Made by a program: the position numbers and the translations under genes
Notes under the pieces: generated by a model
What the model was told of the DNA's origin: nothing
Seen by the model: only the letters and a program-made list of their open reading frames with translations
The model's database searches: none
Source: CAWKAV01 sp963847735
GTDB taxonomy: Bacteria; Desulfobacterota; Desulfuromonadia; Desulfuromonadales; BM103
Direction: 5' to 3'
DNA: 64,000 nucleotides
NCBI GenBank assembly: GCA_963847735.1
Contig: CAWKAV010000029.1
Span: 1-64,000, forward strand
Part shown: piece by piece, positions 17,789 to 26,344 of the stretch
Layout: every line of letters begins with the position of its first letter
Numbering within the stretch: position 1 is the first letter of the stretch

Positions 17789-17817
17789 TTGACACACCTT
17801 AAGCAATCTTTTACGCT
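17789..17817 (+). promoter_or_regulatory. predicted sigma-70 promoter of the thiamine operon
   Basis: TTGACA at 17789-17794, a 17-bp spacer and TACGCT at 17812-17817 lie about 70 bp before the TPP riboswitch, the right place and orientation for its transcript. Confidence 0.55.
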
Positions 17818-17884
17818 GCTACATTACTGAACGACCGAACCGTCCTGAACTTAGATGGCGGTCCTGCATGACACATCTGAACCA

Positions 17885-17975
17885 CCGCTAGGGGAGTGAG
17901 TTTGCTGAGAGCTTCGTTTTTTAACGGGGCGACCCTTAGAACCTGATCCGGATCATACCGGCGTAGGGAAGCGGT
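17885..17975 (+). ncRNA. TPP riboswitch (THI element)
   Basis: Contains the conserved blocks of the thiamine pyrophosphate aptamer: CTAGGGGAG, GCTGAGAG, ACCCTTAGAACCTGATCCGG and CGTAGGGAAG, in the right order and spacing. It precedes thiED-thiC and, with the terminator at 18011, should shut the operon off when TPP is plentiful. Confidence 0.96.
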
Positions 17976-18010
17976 CTGGTCAGCAACGAGCAACCCCCGT
18001 CAGAAGGGTG

Positions 18011-18042
18011 AGCGCCGTGGCCACCAGCCTGGCGCTTTTTTA
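18011..18042 (+). terminator. TPP riboswitch expression-platform terminator
   Basis: AGCGCC (18011-18016) and GGCGCT (18031-18036) form a stem followed by TTTTTATTT, 36 nt after the aptamer and 33 nt before the first start codon. This arrangement points to control by transcription termination. Confidence 0.75.
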
Positions 18043-18074
18043 TTTGGGCACAAGAAACATCGGGAGAACGAGTG

Positions 18075-19490
18075 ATGATCGAAGGACTCTACCTGATAAC
18101 CCCAGAGGGCAGTGACGAACAGGTCCTGAATGTTGTGCGCGAGGGGTTGCGGGGGGGGACTCAAGTCGTACAGTACCGCGACAAGGAGCGTTCACCGGAA
18201 GCGCAGGTCAATCTGGCACGTCAAATTGGCCAATTATGCAGACAGGCCGGGGCCACGTTCCTGGTTAATGACAACCCGCAACTCGCCATGGATAGCCTTG
18301 CCGACGGTGTGCATCTGGGACAGGGAGACTGCCCGGTAAACGATGCCCGCAGACTGCTCGGCCCGGACAAATTGATCGGCGTCTCCACCCACTCGGTCGA
18401 CCAGGCTCTCAAGGCCCAAATGGCCGGCGCCGACTACATCGGCATCGGCAGCATCTTCCCGACAAAGACCAAGGATGACATCGAACTGGTCGGGCTGGGA
18501 ACCCTGAGCAAAGTACGCCGGGCCGTCAAGATCCCGCTGGTCGCCATCGGCGGCATCAGTTGGGCTAATGCCGCCGACGCAATCGAAGCGGGTGCTGATT
18601 CTCTGGCGGTGGTTTCGGCAATCGCCGCTGCCCCGAACCCCGCTCTCGCAGCCAGAGAACTTTCTTTGCTGTTCAATACCAAAAAACCCTCTGCAGAAAC
18701 CCGGGTGATGACCATTGCCGGTTCGGATTCCAGTGGTGGAGCCGGAATCCAGGCAGACCTCAAGACAATTGCCCTGCTCGGCTCCTATGGCACCTGCGCC
18801 ATTACCGTACTCACGGCACAGAACACGCACGGCGTGCGGGGCCTTTCGCCGGCCTCGGAAAAATTTATTATCAAACAAGCCGAGTCTGTCCTCGACGACA
18901 TCGGCACCGACACAATCAAAACCGGCATGCTCTACAGCGCCGAGATTGTCAGCAGCGTAGCTGCACTGATTCAGAAATTCAACCTGCTCTGCGTGGTCGA
19001 TCCGGTCATGGTTGCCAAGGGTGGCGCCTCACTGCTGAAACAGGAGGCCGTCGAGACTGTCCGCCGCGACCTGCTGCCCCGCACCTACCTGTTGACGCCC
19101 AACATTCCGGAGGCCGAAGTGCTCACCGGGCAGACGATTCGCTCCCTCGCCGAGATGGAAGCGGCAGCCAGAGCTCTGCAGGCGATGGGGCCGCGTCACA
19201 TACTTCTGAAAGGCGGACATCGCGAAGAGGATGCCGTTGATGTCCTGCTGGCAGGGCAAACTGTGCTGCACCTGCCCGCAGAGCGCATTGACACGACCAG
19301 CACCCATGGCACCGGCTGCTCCTATTCGGCAGCTCTGGCCACTTTCCTTGCCCAGGGTCAGACTCTGCTCAAAGCCGCAGAATCGGCCAAACTGTTTATC
19401 AACGAGGCGATTCGCCAGGCCGTTCCGCTCGGTGGCGGGCATGGTCCGGTCAACCATTTCGCCGGGGCGAAAGCAGTACAGGATAGATAA
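18075..19490 (+). CDS. thiED: ThiE-ThiD fusion: thiamine-phosphate synthase / HMP-P kinase
   Basis: A 471-residue bifunctional enzyme. Residues 1 to about 205 are ThiE (YLITPEG, QYRDKERSPE, FLVNDNPQLA, GVHLGQGD, IGIGSIFPTKTK, AIGGIS), which joins the pyrimidine and thiazole halves. From about 213 is ThiD (TIAGSDSSGGAGIQADLKT, VLTAQNTHGV, VVDPVMVAKGG, DTTSTHGTGC), which phosphorylates hydroxymethylpyrimidine phosphate. The ATG at 18075 has GGGAG 8 nt upstream; a GTG one codon earlier is possible. It is the first gene after the TPP riboswitch and is followed by thiC. Confidence 0.94.
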   Translation: MIEGLYLITPEGSDEQVLNVVREGLRGGTQVVQYRDKERSPEAQVNLARQIGQLCRQAGATFLVNDNPQLAMDSLADGVHLGQGDCPVNDARRLLGPDKLIGVSTHSVDQALKAQMAGADYIGIGSIFPTKTKDDIELVGLGTLSKVRRAVKIPLVAIGGISWANAADAIEAGADSLAVVSAIAAAPNPALAARELSLLFNTKKPSAETRVMTIAGSDSSGGAGIQADLKTIALLGSYGTCAITVLTAQNTHGVRGLSPASEKFIIKQAESVLDDIGTDTIKTGMLYSAEIVSSVAALIQKFNLLCVVDPVMVAKGGASLLKQEAVETVRRDLLPRTYLLTPNIPEAEVLTGQTIRSLAEMEAAARALQAMGPRHILLKGGHREEDAVDVLLAGQTVLHLPAERIDTTSTHGTGCSYSAALATFLAQGQTLLKAAESAKLFINEAIRQAVPLGGGHGPVNHFAGAKAVQDR

Positions 19491-19493
19491 CGG

Positions 19494-19548
19494 CTTTGCA
19501 TCGTTGAATCGCCCAAATCTACGATGCACGATGCAACGACTCAACAAC
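19494..19548. repeat. GTTGAATCG-type inverted repeat, copy 2
   Basis: GCATCGTTGAATCG faces CGATGCAACGACTCAAC between thiED and thiC. Confidence 0.6.
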
Positions 19549-19563
19549 AACCAAAGAGGATTC

Positions 19564-20883
19564 ATGAAGAAACGAAACACCCATACCCAACTTGAACTCG
19601 CCCGCCAGGGCGTTATCTCCGACAAAATGAAGCAGGCCGCAGCGATTGAGAACATTGACCCGGAGATTCTGCGCCAGCGCATCGCTGAAGGCACCGTGAT
19701 CATCTGTCATAACAACAGGCACACCAACGGCATCCCATTGGCGGTCGGCAAGGGGTTGCGCACCAAGGTCAATGCCAACATCGGCACCAGCAAGGACGAC
19801 ACCAGCATTGACAAGGAACTGGAAAAGGCCCGCGTAGCCGTCGCCGCCGGCGCAGATGCTATCATGGATCTTTCGACCGGCGGCCCGATCGATGAGATCC
19901 GCGCGGCGATCATCAACGAGACCAGCGCCTGCATCGGCTCGGTGCCACTCTACCAGGCGGCTGTCGACACAGTGACCCGCAAGGGCAAGGCGATGGTCGA
20001 TATGACCGCCGACGAGATTTTCGACGGCATCGTCAAACATCTCGATGACGGTGTTGATTTCATCACTGTCCACTGTGGTGTGACCCGGGCTACGGTTGAA
20101 CGGATGGACAAGGAAGGCCGTATCATGGAGGTCGTTTCCCGCGGCGGCTCCTTCACCGTCGAGTGGATGACCCACAACAATGCCGAGAACCCTCTGTACG
20201 AGCAATTTGATCGACTGCTGGAGATCGTCAAGCCCTATGACGCCACCCTCTCCCTCGGTGACGGCTTCCGCCCCGGCTGCCTGGCTGACGCCAGCGACCG
20301 TGCCCAGATCCAGGAGCTGATCCTGCTCGGCGAGTTGACCCAGCGCGCCTGGGAAGCCGGCGTACAGGTCATGATCGAAGGCCCCGGCCACGTGCCACTG
20401 GACCAGATCAAAATGAATGTCCAGCTGCAGAAACGTCTCTGCCACGGCGCACCTTTCTACGTGCTTGGCCCACTGGTCACCGACATCGCCCCCGGCTACG
20501 ACCACATCACCTGCGCCATCGGCGGTACTCTGGCCGCAGCAGCCGGTGCCGACTTCCTCTGTTACGTCACCGCCAGTGAGCATTTGCGCCTGCCGACGGT
20601 TGAGGATGTTCATGAAGGGGTGATCGCCTGCCGTATCGCCGCCCATGCCGGGGATATCGTCAAAGGGGTTACCGGCGCCATGGAGAAGGACATCGCCATG
20701 GCGAAATGCCGCAAGGAACTCGACTGGGAAGGCCAGTTCGCCCTGGCTCTCGACCCGGCCAAGGCCCGACGCCTGCGCGCCGAATCAGGCGTTGACGAGG
20801 AGCACGGCGCCTGCACCATGTGTGGCGAGTTCTGTGCCTATAAAGTCATGAACGAGAGGAAAGCCGAGACGCGGGGCGCGTAG
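19564..20883 (+). CDS. thiC: phosphomethylpyrimidine synthase
   Basis: A 439-residue radical-SAM enzyme turning aminoimidazole ribotide into HMP phosphate for thiamine. Start ATG at 19564 (MKKRNTHTQLELARQG) with AGAGGA upstream; the frame is open much further 5' but that part is spacer. It is the shorter ThiC without the long N-terminal domain of E. coli. Family marks are GTVIICHNNRH, NANIGTSKDD, DLSTGGPIDEIR and VMIEGPGHVPLDQI. The C-terminal cluster motif reads CTMCGEFC (C-X2-C-X3-C), one residue tighter than the C-X2-C-X4-C of the E. coli type. Confidence 0.95.
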   Translation: MKKRNTHTQLELARQGVISDKMKQAAAIENIDPEILRQRIAEGTVIICHNNRHTNGIPLAVGKGLRTKVNANIGTSKDDTSIDKELEKARVAVAAGADAIMDLSTGGPIDEIRAAIINETSACIGSVPLYQAAVDTVTRKGKAMVDMTADEIFDGIVKHLDDGVDFITVHCGVTRATVERMDKEGRIMEVVSRGGSFTVEWMTHNNAENPLYEQFDRLLEIVKPYDATLSLGDGFRPGCLADASDRAQIQELILLGELTQRAWEAGVQVMIEGPGHVPLDQIKMNVQLQKRLCHGAPFYVLGPLVTDIAPGYDHITCAIGGTLAAAAGADFLCYVTASEHLRLPTVEDVHEGVIACRIAAHAGDIVKGVTGAMEKDIAMAKCRKELDWEGQFALALDPAKARRLRAESGVDEEHGACTMCGEFCAYKVMNERKAETRGA

Positions 20884-20913
20884 CGCGGGACACGAAACTC
20901 TTTTCAAAACGAA

Positions 20914-20956
20914 GGGGGGGAGCACTTCAATGGAAGAGCTCCCCCTGACTTTTTGG
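20914..20956 (+). terminator. terminator after the thiamine operon, probably bidirectional
   Basis: GGGGGAGC (20916-20923) pairs with GCTCCCCC (20938-20945), followed by TGACTTTTT. It lies between convergent transcripts (thiC on plus, deacetylase on minus) and could serve both. Confidence 0.75.
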
Positions 20957-21044
20957 TTCTCAAGGTCTTGACTGGCCCCATTTCACACCGGCCTATCCCA
21001 TTCAGGAAGTAACCTCTCTGCGGCTCAACATGATTTGGAAAAGC

Positions 21045-21998
21045 TTAACTATCAATAGTGGAATCCGACGAGCGACACTGACCAAACGGAAATTGATTGC
21101 AATCATATCGAGGCAAGGCTTGCCGGCGAGAGGATAAATCCCGCTCGCCAATATCTCGTAATTCAACATTAAAGGAAAACAAACAATTATTTTTTTCAAG
21201 CAATTTTTCTGTCTGAAGAGTGAATGTGTGAAAGCCCCCATAGGGATAACAAAATGTTTTAAAAGGGTTCTGCCCGATGACAGATTCAAGCAGTTCAAAC
21301 GAGGACTTGATTTCCCAGTCCTGATCCTCCTCTGACAGTTTGCTCATCACTGGATGACTTACTGTATGACTTCCAATAACCATCCCAAGTTGACTCATAT
21401 GCGACAATTCTTCGCGCGTCATATAAAAATCTTGGGCCACATGCGCTTCATTCTGGAAATATTCTTCCATCAATTTGTCAATAATTCCCGACCTATGCTT
21501 GTAGTCAATGAAATAATTTAAGAGTCGCTTCACATAATTGGTATCGACACTGTTCTTTTGTCGTGTGTAGGTATTTTCATAAAATTCTCGGACATGGGCA
21601 TGAGACAACATTGCAGGCGTAATCATTTTTTTGATCGCTTCTGCAATCGCCAGTCCTCCGAATTTCCCCACCAACAGATGAATGCGATGGACATCGATAA
21701 GACGATTAGACACCAGGGGGAATGTGGGCACATAAAAAATTCCCCACAAGTTGCGCTTTAACAACTCTGGAAGAACATACTGATAATGGTCTTTAAAGCC
21801 ATCATCAAATGTCAAAATCACACCCGGAGCAGGATTGCCGGTAAGCAGAGCCTCTCTAAACTTCTCTTTGGTGACAAATCCAAATTCGGACGAGAAATAA
21901 TCCAGCTGTTTCGCAAAATCCTCAATATGAAGATGCCGGAAAGATGGAAGCCCTGGATCATTCGGCCTCACATAATGGTACATAATAGATTTCATCAT
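21045..21998 (-). CDS. polysaccharide deacetylase (CE4 family)
   Basis: 317 residues. The NodB-fold motif VILTFDDGFKDHY (about residues 61-73) supplies the catalytic Asp and metal Asp, and GSHTVSHPVMSKLS the metal-binding His pair. FCYPYGGFHTFT is the later conserved motif. It removes N-acetyl or similar groups from a glycan; no signal peptide is seen, so a cytoplasmic or precursor substrate is possible. It overlaps the upstream formyltransferase by an ATGA junction. The gene is noticeably AT-richer than its neighbours, suggesting transfer. Confidence 0.85.
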   Translation of the reverse strand: MMKSIMYHYVRPNDPGLPSFRHLHIEDFAKQLDYFSSEFGFVTKEKFREALLTGNPAPGVILTFDDGFKDHYQYVLPELLKRNLWGIFYVPTFPLVSNRLIDVHRIHLLVGKFGGLAIAEAIKKMITPAMLSHAHVREFYENTYTRQKNSVDTNYVKRLLNYFIDYKHRSGIIDKLMEEYFQNEAHVAQDFYMTREELSHMSQLGMVIGSHTVSHPVMSKLSEEDQDWEIKSSFELLESVIGQNPFKTFCYPYGGFHTFTLQTEKLLEKNNCLFSFNVELRDIGERDLSSRRQALPRYDCNQFPFGQCRSSDSTIDS

Positions 21999-22822
21999 AA
22001 ATATTGGGTCAAGACAGGATTAGAAAGGATAGGCACCTGAGCACACTTTTCGGCCTGATGATGAAGATATTCATCAATCAGGCCTTCTTTCATTTTCTTG
22101 TACAAAATTTCCACGGACTCCTCGGTGTAATCTTTCTTCTTATAAACTTTTTCTTGAATCGGCTTCGGCAACTGCGTCATTTTGGCTAAAGTAGGAAAGC
22201 ACGTAATCATCTGCCCACACACTTGAGTCATATCCATAATCAGTCGATTCCCAATTTGAGAAGGTGTATCTCCCCACGAATAACGCGCTCGAATTTGATG
22301 AAGAATTTCCCCCGTATCAATACCCGCATCAATGTGCATAAAAGTAACTCCGACATATTCCGGCTCTCCATTCACCAAAGGCCAGAAGTTTGTACCACTC
22401 CCTCGATAATAAGGAGACAAGCCCAAATGCACATTGATAAAGCGCCCGGGAAAAGCACTGAGCAAAGGCTCTCTGATAATGGAACAACCATAGGCAACGA
22501 TCAAATCAGGTTTGGCCTTAATAATCATTTGAGCATAATGAGGTAAATTGATATCACTTTTCGGTAAGGACGTCGGATGAGAGCGATCATCAACCTTATC
22601 GACAAAAACACCAAAAAAATCTTTTTCAGATTGTTCTCTGGCAGAGACATGCATCATTCTTAAGTTTTTGACGCCTTCAGATTTTTCAACCGAGACGCGG
22701 AGACTCTTTTCCGCTCCTTCACAAAATGAATGAACAACGTCAATTCCGGTCAACGAGGCCAGGTATGTTCGAAAAAATGTATGTCGAAGTTCTGATCCCG
22801 TTAATATGACAATTCGTGGCAT
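21995..22822 (-). CDS. formyltransferase-family protein, probably sugar N-formyltransferase
   Basis: 275 residues of the methionyl-tRNA formyltransferase fold: PDLIVAYGCSIIREPLL, FINVHLGLSPYYRGSGTNFWP (the folate-site region with an HxG...Y pattern) and GVTFMHIDAGIDTGEIL. It is not the housekeeping Fmt, being shorter and paired with a polysaccharide deacetylase. Formylation of an amino sugar after deacetylation is an inference from that pairing. The ATG at 22822 (MPRIVILTGSEL) has GGGG upstream; the open frame extends 38 codons further without an RBS. AT-rich like its partner. Confidence 0.8.
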   Translation of the reverse strand: MPRIVILTGSELRHTFFRTYLASLTGIDVVHSFCEGAEKSLRVSVEKSEGVKNLRMMHVSAREQSEKDFFGVFVDKVDDRSHPTSLPKSDINLPHYAQMIIKAKPDLIVAYGCSIIREPLLSAFPGRFINVHLGLSPYYRGSGTNFWPLVNGEPEYVGVTFMHIDAGIDTGEILHQIRARYSWGDTPSQIGNRLIMDMTQVCGQMITCFPTLAKMTQLPKPIQEKVYKKKDYTEESVEILYKKMKEGLIDEYLHHQAEKCAQVPILSNPVLTQYL

Positions 22823-23021
22823 CACCAGGCCCCTTTCTATAAATGAGTGATAGAAATTTGCTTTGCATGGATCGAGCGGACTTAGCTCGAATTTCCCTTC
22901 TGCCAACGCCAATTTGAGCGGATCGACTGCCCACACCTCCCCGGGGCACTCACACCAGGTTTTGAATGGGAGATTACGGGTCTTCGGTTCGGTTCAGCAC
23001 CCCTCTTGCTTTATTCAGTAT

Positions 23022-23046
23022 CCGGGGAAAACCGCAACAACCCCGG
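23022..23046 (-). terminator. hairpin downstream of speA
   Basis: CCGGGG (23022-23027) and CCCCGG (23041-23046) can pair, 43 bp past the speA stop. No T-run follows on the minus strand, so termination is uncertain. Confidence 0.35.
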
Positions 23047-23088
23047 CGTCTTCATACCTGCCTTTGGTCTTTAGCCTCCAACCCCGTC

Positions 23089-24996
23089 TTATTCGCCGAG
23101 GTAGGTATATGAGAGCAGCATCTTATCCAGCAATTCAACAAAATGGCTGGTTTCCTCGAAAGAGACCTTGCGCGAGGCAACACTCTTCTCGAGAGAGTCA
23201 CGCACCTGTTTGAGGATTTCCGGCCCCTTGTACTGCACGTACTTGAGACTCTCCCAGGTCGCATCACCCTTGATCACGGTGTCGATCTTGTAATTGGTTT
23301 TCTTGTTGAAGGTGATGTGCACCGCGTTGGTATCGCCGAACAGGTTGTGCATGTCACCGAGGATCTCCTGGTAGGCGCCGATCATGAAGAACCCGATGTA
23401 ATAATCCTCATCATTCTGCACCTTGTGCAGCGGCAGGAACTTGGTCCGGCCATGCTCACCGACAAAGCTGCTCACTTCACCATCGGAGTCGCAGGTGATA
23501 TCAGCGATGGTTGCCATGACATCAGGTTTCTGGGTGAGGCGCTGCAGCGGCATGATCGGGAACAGCTGGTCGATCGCCCAGGAATCGGGCACTGACTGAA
23601 ACAGTGAAAAGTTCGCAAAGTAGGTCTGGCGCAGGTTCAGCTGAAAATTCTGCAACTCTTCCGGAACCGGCCGCATGCGTTCGACAATGCTGTTGATCCT
23701 GATGAAAATCTTGTTGCACAACCATTCCGCCAGCGCCCGATCGTGCAGGTTCAGATAACCGAGGTTGAAAAGACTGCCGGCCTCCTGAATCAGCTGCAAG
23801 GTGTCGTGATAGTCCTCACGCAGGGAGTGCCGATCGAGGCTCTTGTAGATATCATGCAACTTCCTGACCGTCGGCGAGAGCTTCTCCGCCTCTTCGAGGA
23901 CGTCGCCGTAATCAGGCAGGGCGTTCTGGGTGTTGGTGTTCAGGATGTTGGTAATCAGCACCGAGTAATGAGCGACGATGGCCCGCCCCGATTCGGAGAT
24001 GATGTTCGGGCAGGGCACGCCGGCCTCCGTGCAGATATTTTTCACCTGGTAGACAACGTCGTTGGCGTATTCCTCGATAGAGTAGTTGACGCTGGAAAAG
24101 TAGCTCGACTTCGATCCGTCATAATCAACCCCCAGACCGCCGCCGATATCGAGATACTCGAGATCGACTCCCATCTTGCGCATCTCGGCATAGATCCGGC
24201 TACCCTCGATCAGAGCATTTTTGATCTTGTCGATCTTGGTAATCTGACTGCCAATATGAAAATGCAGCAACTTGACATGATCGAGCAGATCATGCTTTTT
24301 CAGAAGATCAATGGCAGCGAGCAGCTCCGAAATCTTTAAACCGAATTTGGCGTCACTGCCCCCCGAGGTTGCCCACTTGCCCGTGCCCTTCGAAGACAGC
24401 TTGACGCGGATGCCGAGCTTCGGCACGATGCCGATCTTTTCCGACAAGGCAATGATCTTCTCCAACTCAAACAGCTTCTCGACCACGATGGTGATGTCGT
24501 AACCGATCTTGTTGGCGTAGAGGATGGTTTCGATGAAATCATTATCCTTGTAACCGTTGCAGATAATCTGCAGATCCTTGCCGGTCGCAAACGAGATTGC
24601 CGCGACCAGTTCCGGCTTGGAACCGACCTCCAGGCCGATCTTATACCTTTTTCCGAACTCGGTGATAGCTTCAACCACCTGGCGCTGCTGGTTGACCTTG
24701 ATCGGAAAGAAGGTCTGATAACCGGCCGGGTAGTCGTACTCTTCGATAGCGTATTTGAAAGCACGGTTGATTGCCGCAATGCGCCCCTGCAACACGTCCA
24801 TAAAACGCAGCAGGATCGGCGGCTTTATTTTACGTTTAATCAGATCTTCGACTAGGGTTCGCAGGTCGATGGCGTACTTCGAGTTCGGCGATGGATGAAC
24901 ACAGACGTGCCCCTTGCGGTTGATGGAAAAGAACCCATCGCCCCAGTTGTCAATATTGTAAATCTTTTCTGAGCTTTTGACTGACCAGCGTTCCAT
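23089..24996 (-). CDS. speA: biosynthetic arginine decarboxylase
   Basis: A 635-residue PLP enzyme (fold III) converting arginine to agmatine, the first step to putrescine. Evidence: YQTFFPIKVNQQRQVVEAI (PLP lysine), GLEVGSKPELVAAI, HFHIGSQITKI and YLDIGGGLGVDYDG. The length agrees with the SpeA family. The start chosen is the ATG at 24996 (MERWSVKSSEKIYN) with GAGAGGG upstream; the longer frame runs back into a GTTGAATCG repeat. It precedes no gene closely on its strand but belongs with the polyamine genes at 25.1-27.5 kb. Confidence 0.95.
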   Translation of the reverse strand: MERWSVKSSEKIYNIDNWGDGFFSINRKGHVCVHPSPNSKYAIDLRTLVEDLIKRKIKPPILLRFMDVLQGRIAAINRAFKYAIEEYDYPAGYQTFFPIKVNQQRQVVEAITEFGKRYKIGLEVGSKPELVAAISFATGKDLQIICNGYKDNDFIETILYANKIGYDITIVVEKLFELEKIIALSEKIGIVPKLGIRVKLSSKGTGKWATSGGSDAKFGLKISELLAAIDLLKKHDLLDHVKLLHFHIGSQITKIDKIKNALIEGSRIYAEMRKMGVDLEYLDIGGGLGVDYDGSKSSYFSSVNYSIEEYANDVVYQVKNICTEAGVPCPNIISESGRAIVAHYSVLITNILNTNTQNALPDYGDVLEEAEKLSPTVRKLHDIYKSLDRHSLREDYHDTLQLIQEAGSLFNLGYLNLHDRALAEWLCNKIFIRINSIVERMRPVPEELQNFQLNLRQTYFANFSLFQSVPDSWAIDQLFPIMPLQRLTQKPDVMATIADITCDSDGEVSSFVGEHGRTKFLPLHKVQNDEDYYIGFFMIGAYQEILGDMHNLFGDTNAVHITFNKKTNYKIDTVIKGDATWESLKYVQYKGPEILKQVRDSLEKSVASRKVSFEETSHFVELLDKMLLSYTYLGE

Positions 24997-25017
24997 GGAA
25001 AAGCCCTCTCTCGCGAT

Positions 25018-25060
25018 GCCGTTGAATCGTTGAATTGTTGAATCGTTGCATCGATTCAAC
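25018..25060. repeat. GTTGAATCG-type repeat, copy 3
   Basis: Three head-to-tail units (GTTGAATCG, TTGAATTG, GTTGAATCG) and an inverted CGATTCAAC lie between nspC and speA. Confidence 0.65.
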
Positions 25061-25074
25061 TGGTTTCCCCTGTA

Positions 25075-26229
25075 TTACGAAAGCCTGCTCCGGAAATCCT
25101 CGTAGCCAAAGCTCCTGACCACTTTCAGCTGCCCGGTCTCTGGTTCAAAAGTGCACAGGTGGGGATGCTGGATGCCGTTAAAGGTAGTGGTCTTGACCAT
25201 GGTGTAGTGGGACATGTCGAGGAACGCCAACCGGGCACCGGGTTGCAGCGGTTGCTCGAACGACCAGTCACCGATAACGTCGCCGGCCAGACAGGACGGC
25301 CCGCCGAGGCGATAGGTGTAAGCCTTGACACCGGGGTCATAACCATCCCTGATCGCTGGCCGGTAAGGCATTTCGAGGATGTCCGGCATGTGACAGGTCG
25401 CCGAGACATCGAGGATCGCACTGTCAACCTGGTTTTCGACAACATCCAGGACTTCACCGATCAGCAGACCTGTGCCTATGACGACTGCCTCGCCCGGTTC
25501 GAGGTAGACCTCGACCTGGTATTTGTGCCGGAAGTACCTGACCAGATCAACCAGGCCATCAATATCGTAGCCCTGGCGGGTGATGTGATGACCGCCGCCG
25601 AAGTTGAGCCATTTCATCCCCGGCAGGAACGCGCCGAACTTTTTTTCAAAAACATCCGCAGTCCGCGCCAGAGGTTCAAACAGATGTTCACAGAGGGTAT
25701 GGAAGTGCAATCCTTCCACCCCGGCCAGGGAGCTGCCATCGAATTCGCTGCGCCGGATGCCGAGCCGCGAATTCCTGGCACAGGGATCGTATAGCTCGGT
25801 ATGGCCCTCGGAGTGCTCAGGATTGACCCGCAGGCCGATCGACACCCTGCCCCGCTCCTTTTCCCACAGCGGCCGGAAGCGTTCCATCTGGTTGAAGGAG
25901 TTGAACACCAGGTGATCGGAGATCGCCAGAAGTTCGGCGACATCGCTCTCCTTGAAAGCTGCCGAGAAGGAATGGACCTCGCCGCCGAACTCTTCGCGAC
26001 CCAACCGTGCCTCCCAGGGCGATGAGGCACAGACGCCCTGCAGCGTCTGCCGGATCACCGGGAAGGTGCTCCACATGGCAAAAGCCTTGAGCGCCATCAG
26101 GATCTTCGCCCCGCTGCGCCGCTGCACCTCGTCGAGAATCGACAGGTTGTGGCGCAAACGACCAAGGTCGACGACGTAAGCCGGCGACGGGGCGAGTTCT
26201 AGAATTTTCGGGATATCGATACCGGTCAA
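25075..26229 (-). CDS. nspC: carboxynorspermidine/carboxyspermidine decarboxylase
   Basis: About 384 residues, PLP fold-III decarboxylase. SPAYVVDLGRLRHNLSIL with ILMALKAFAMW (PLP lysine), GVCASSPWEARLGRE and LNFGGGHHIT are typical of NspC, which decarboxylates carboxy(nor)spermidine to the free polyamine. The likely start is TTG at 26229, with AAAGGT 7 nt before it; a GTG at 26259 would place a dispersed repeat inside the coding region. The partner dehydrogenase lies immediately upstream. Confidence 0.92.
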   Translation of the reverse strand: MTGIDIPKILELAPSPAYVVDLGRLRHNLSILDEVQRRSGAKILMALKAFAMWSTFPVIRQTLQGVCASSPWEARLGREEFGGEVHSFSAAFKESDVAELLAISDHLVFNSFNQMERFRPLWEKERGRVSIGLRVNPEHSEGHTELYDPCARNSRLGIRRSEFDGSSLAGVEGLHFHTLCEHLFEPLARTADVFEKKFGAFLPGMKWLNFGGGHHITRQGYDIDGLVDLVRYFRHKYQVEVYLEPGEAVVIGTGLLIGEVLDVVENQVDSAILDVSATCHMPDILEMPYRPAIRDGYDPGVKAYTYRLGGPSCLAGDVIGDWSFEQPLQPGARLAFLDMSHYTMVKTTTFNGIQHPHLCTFEPETGQLKVVRSFGYEDFRSRLS

Positions 26230-26246
26230 ATCAAAAACCTTTATTC

Positions 26247-26332
26247 GCCACGGAGACACTGAGAGAATCTAAAAAAATAATGCTTTAGATTAACCCAACA
26301 GCTTTTCCTCTGTGTCTCCGTGTCTCTGTGGC
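26247..26332. repeat. inverted repeat of the CACGGAGACAC type
   Basis: GCCACGGAGACACTGAGAG (26247-26265) faces its near complement ending TCTCTGTGGC (to 26332), with an AT-rich centre. The pair can form a long hairpin between two genes of the polyamine operon. Similar motifs occur between genes of many bacteria; the function is unknown. Confidence 0.65.
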
Positions 26333-26344
26333 AAAGTTTTGTCG

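Noticed and set aside
19519..20646. Minus-strand frame opposite thiC
   Set aside because: Antisense shadow of an unambiguous ThiC.
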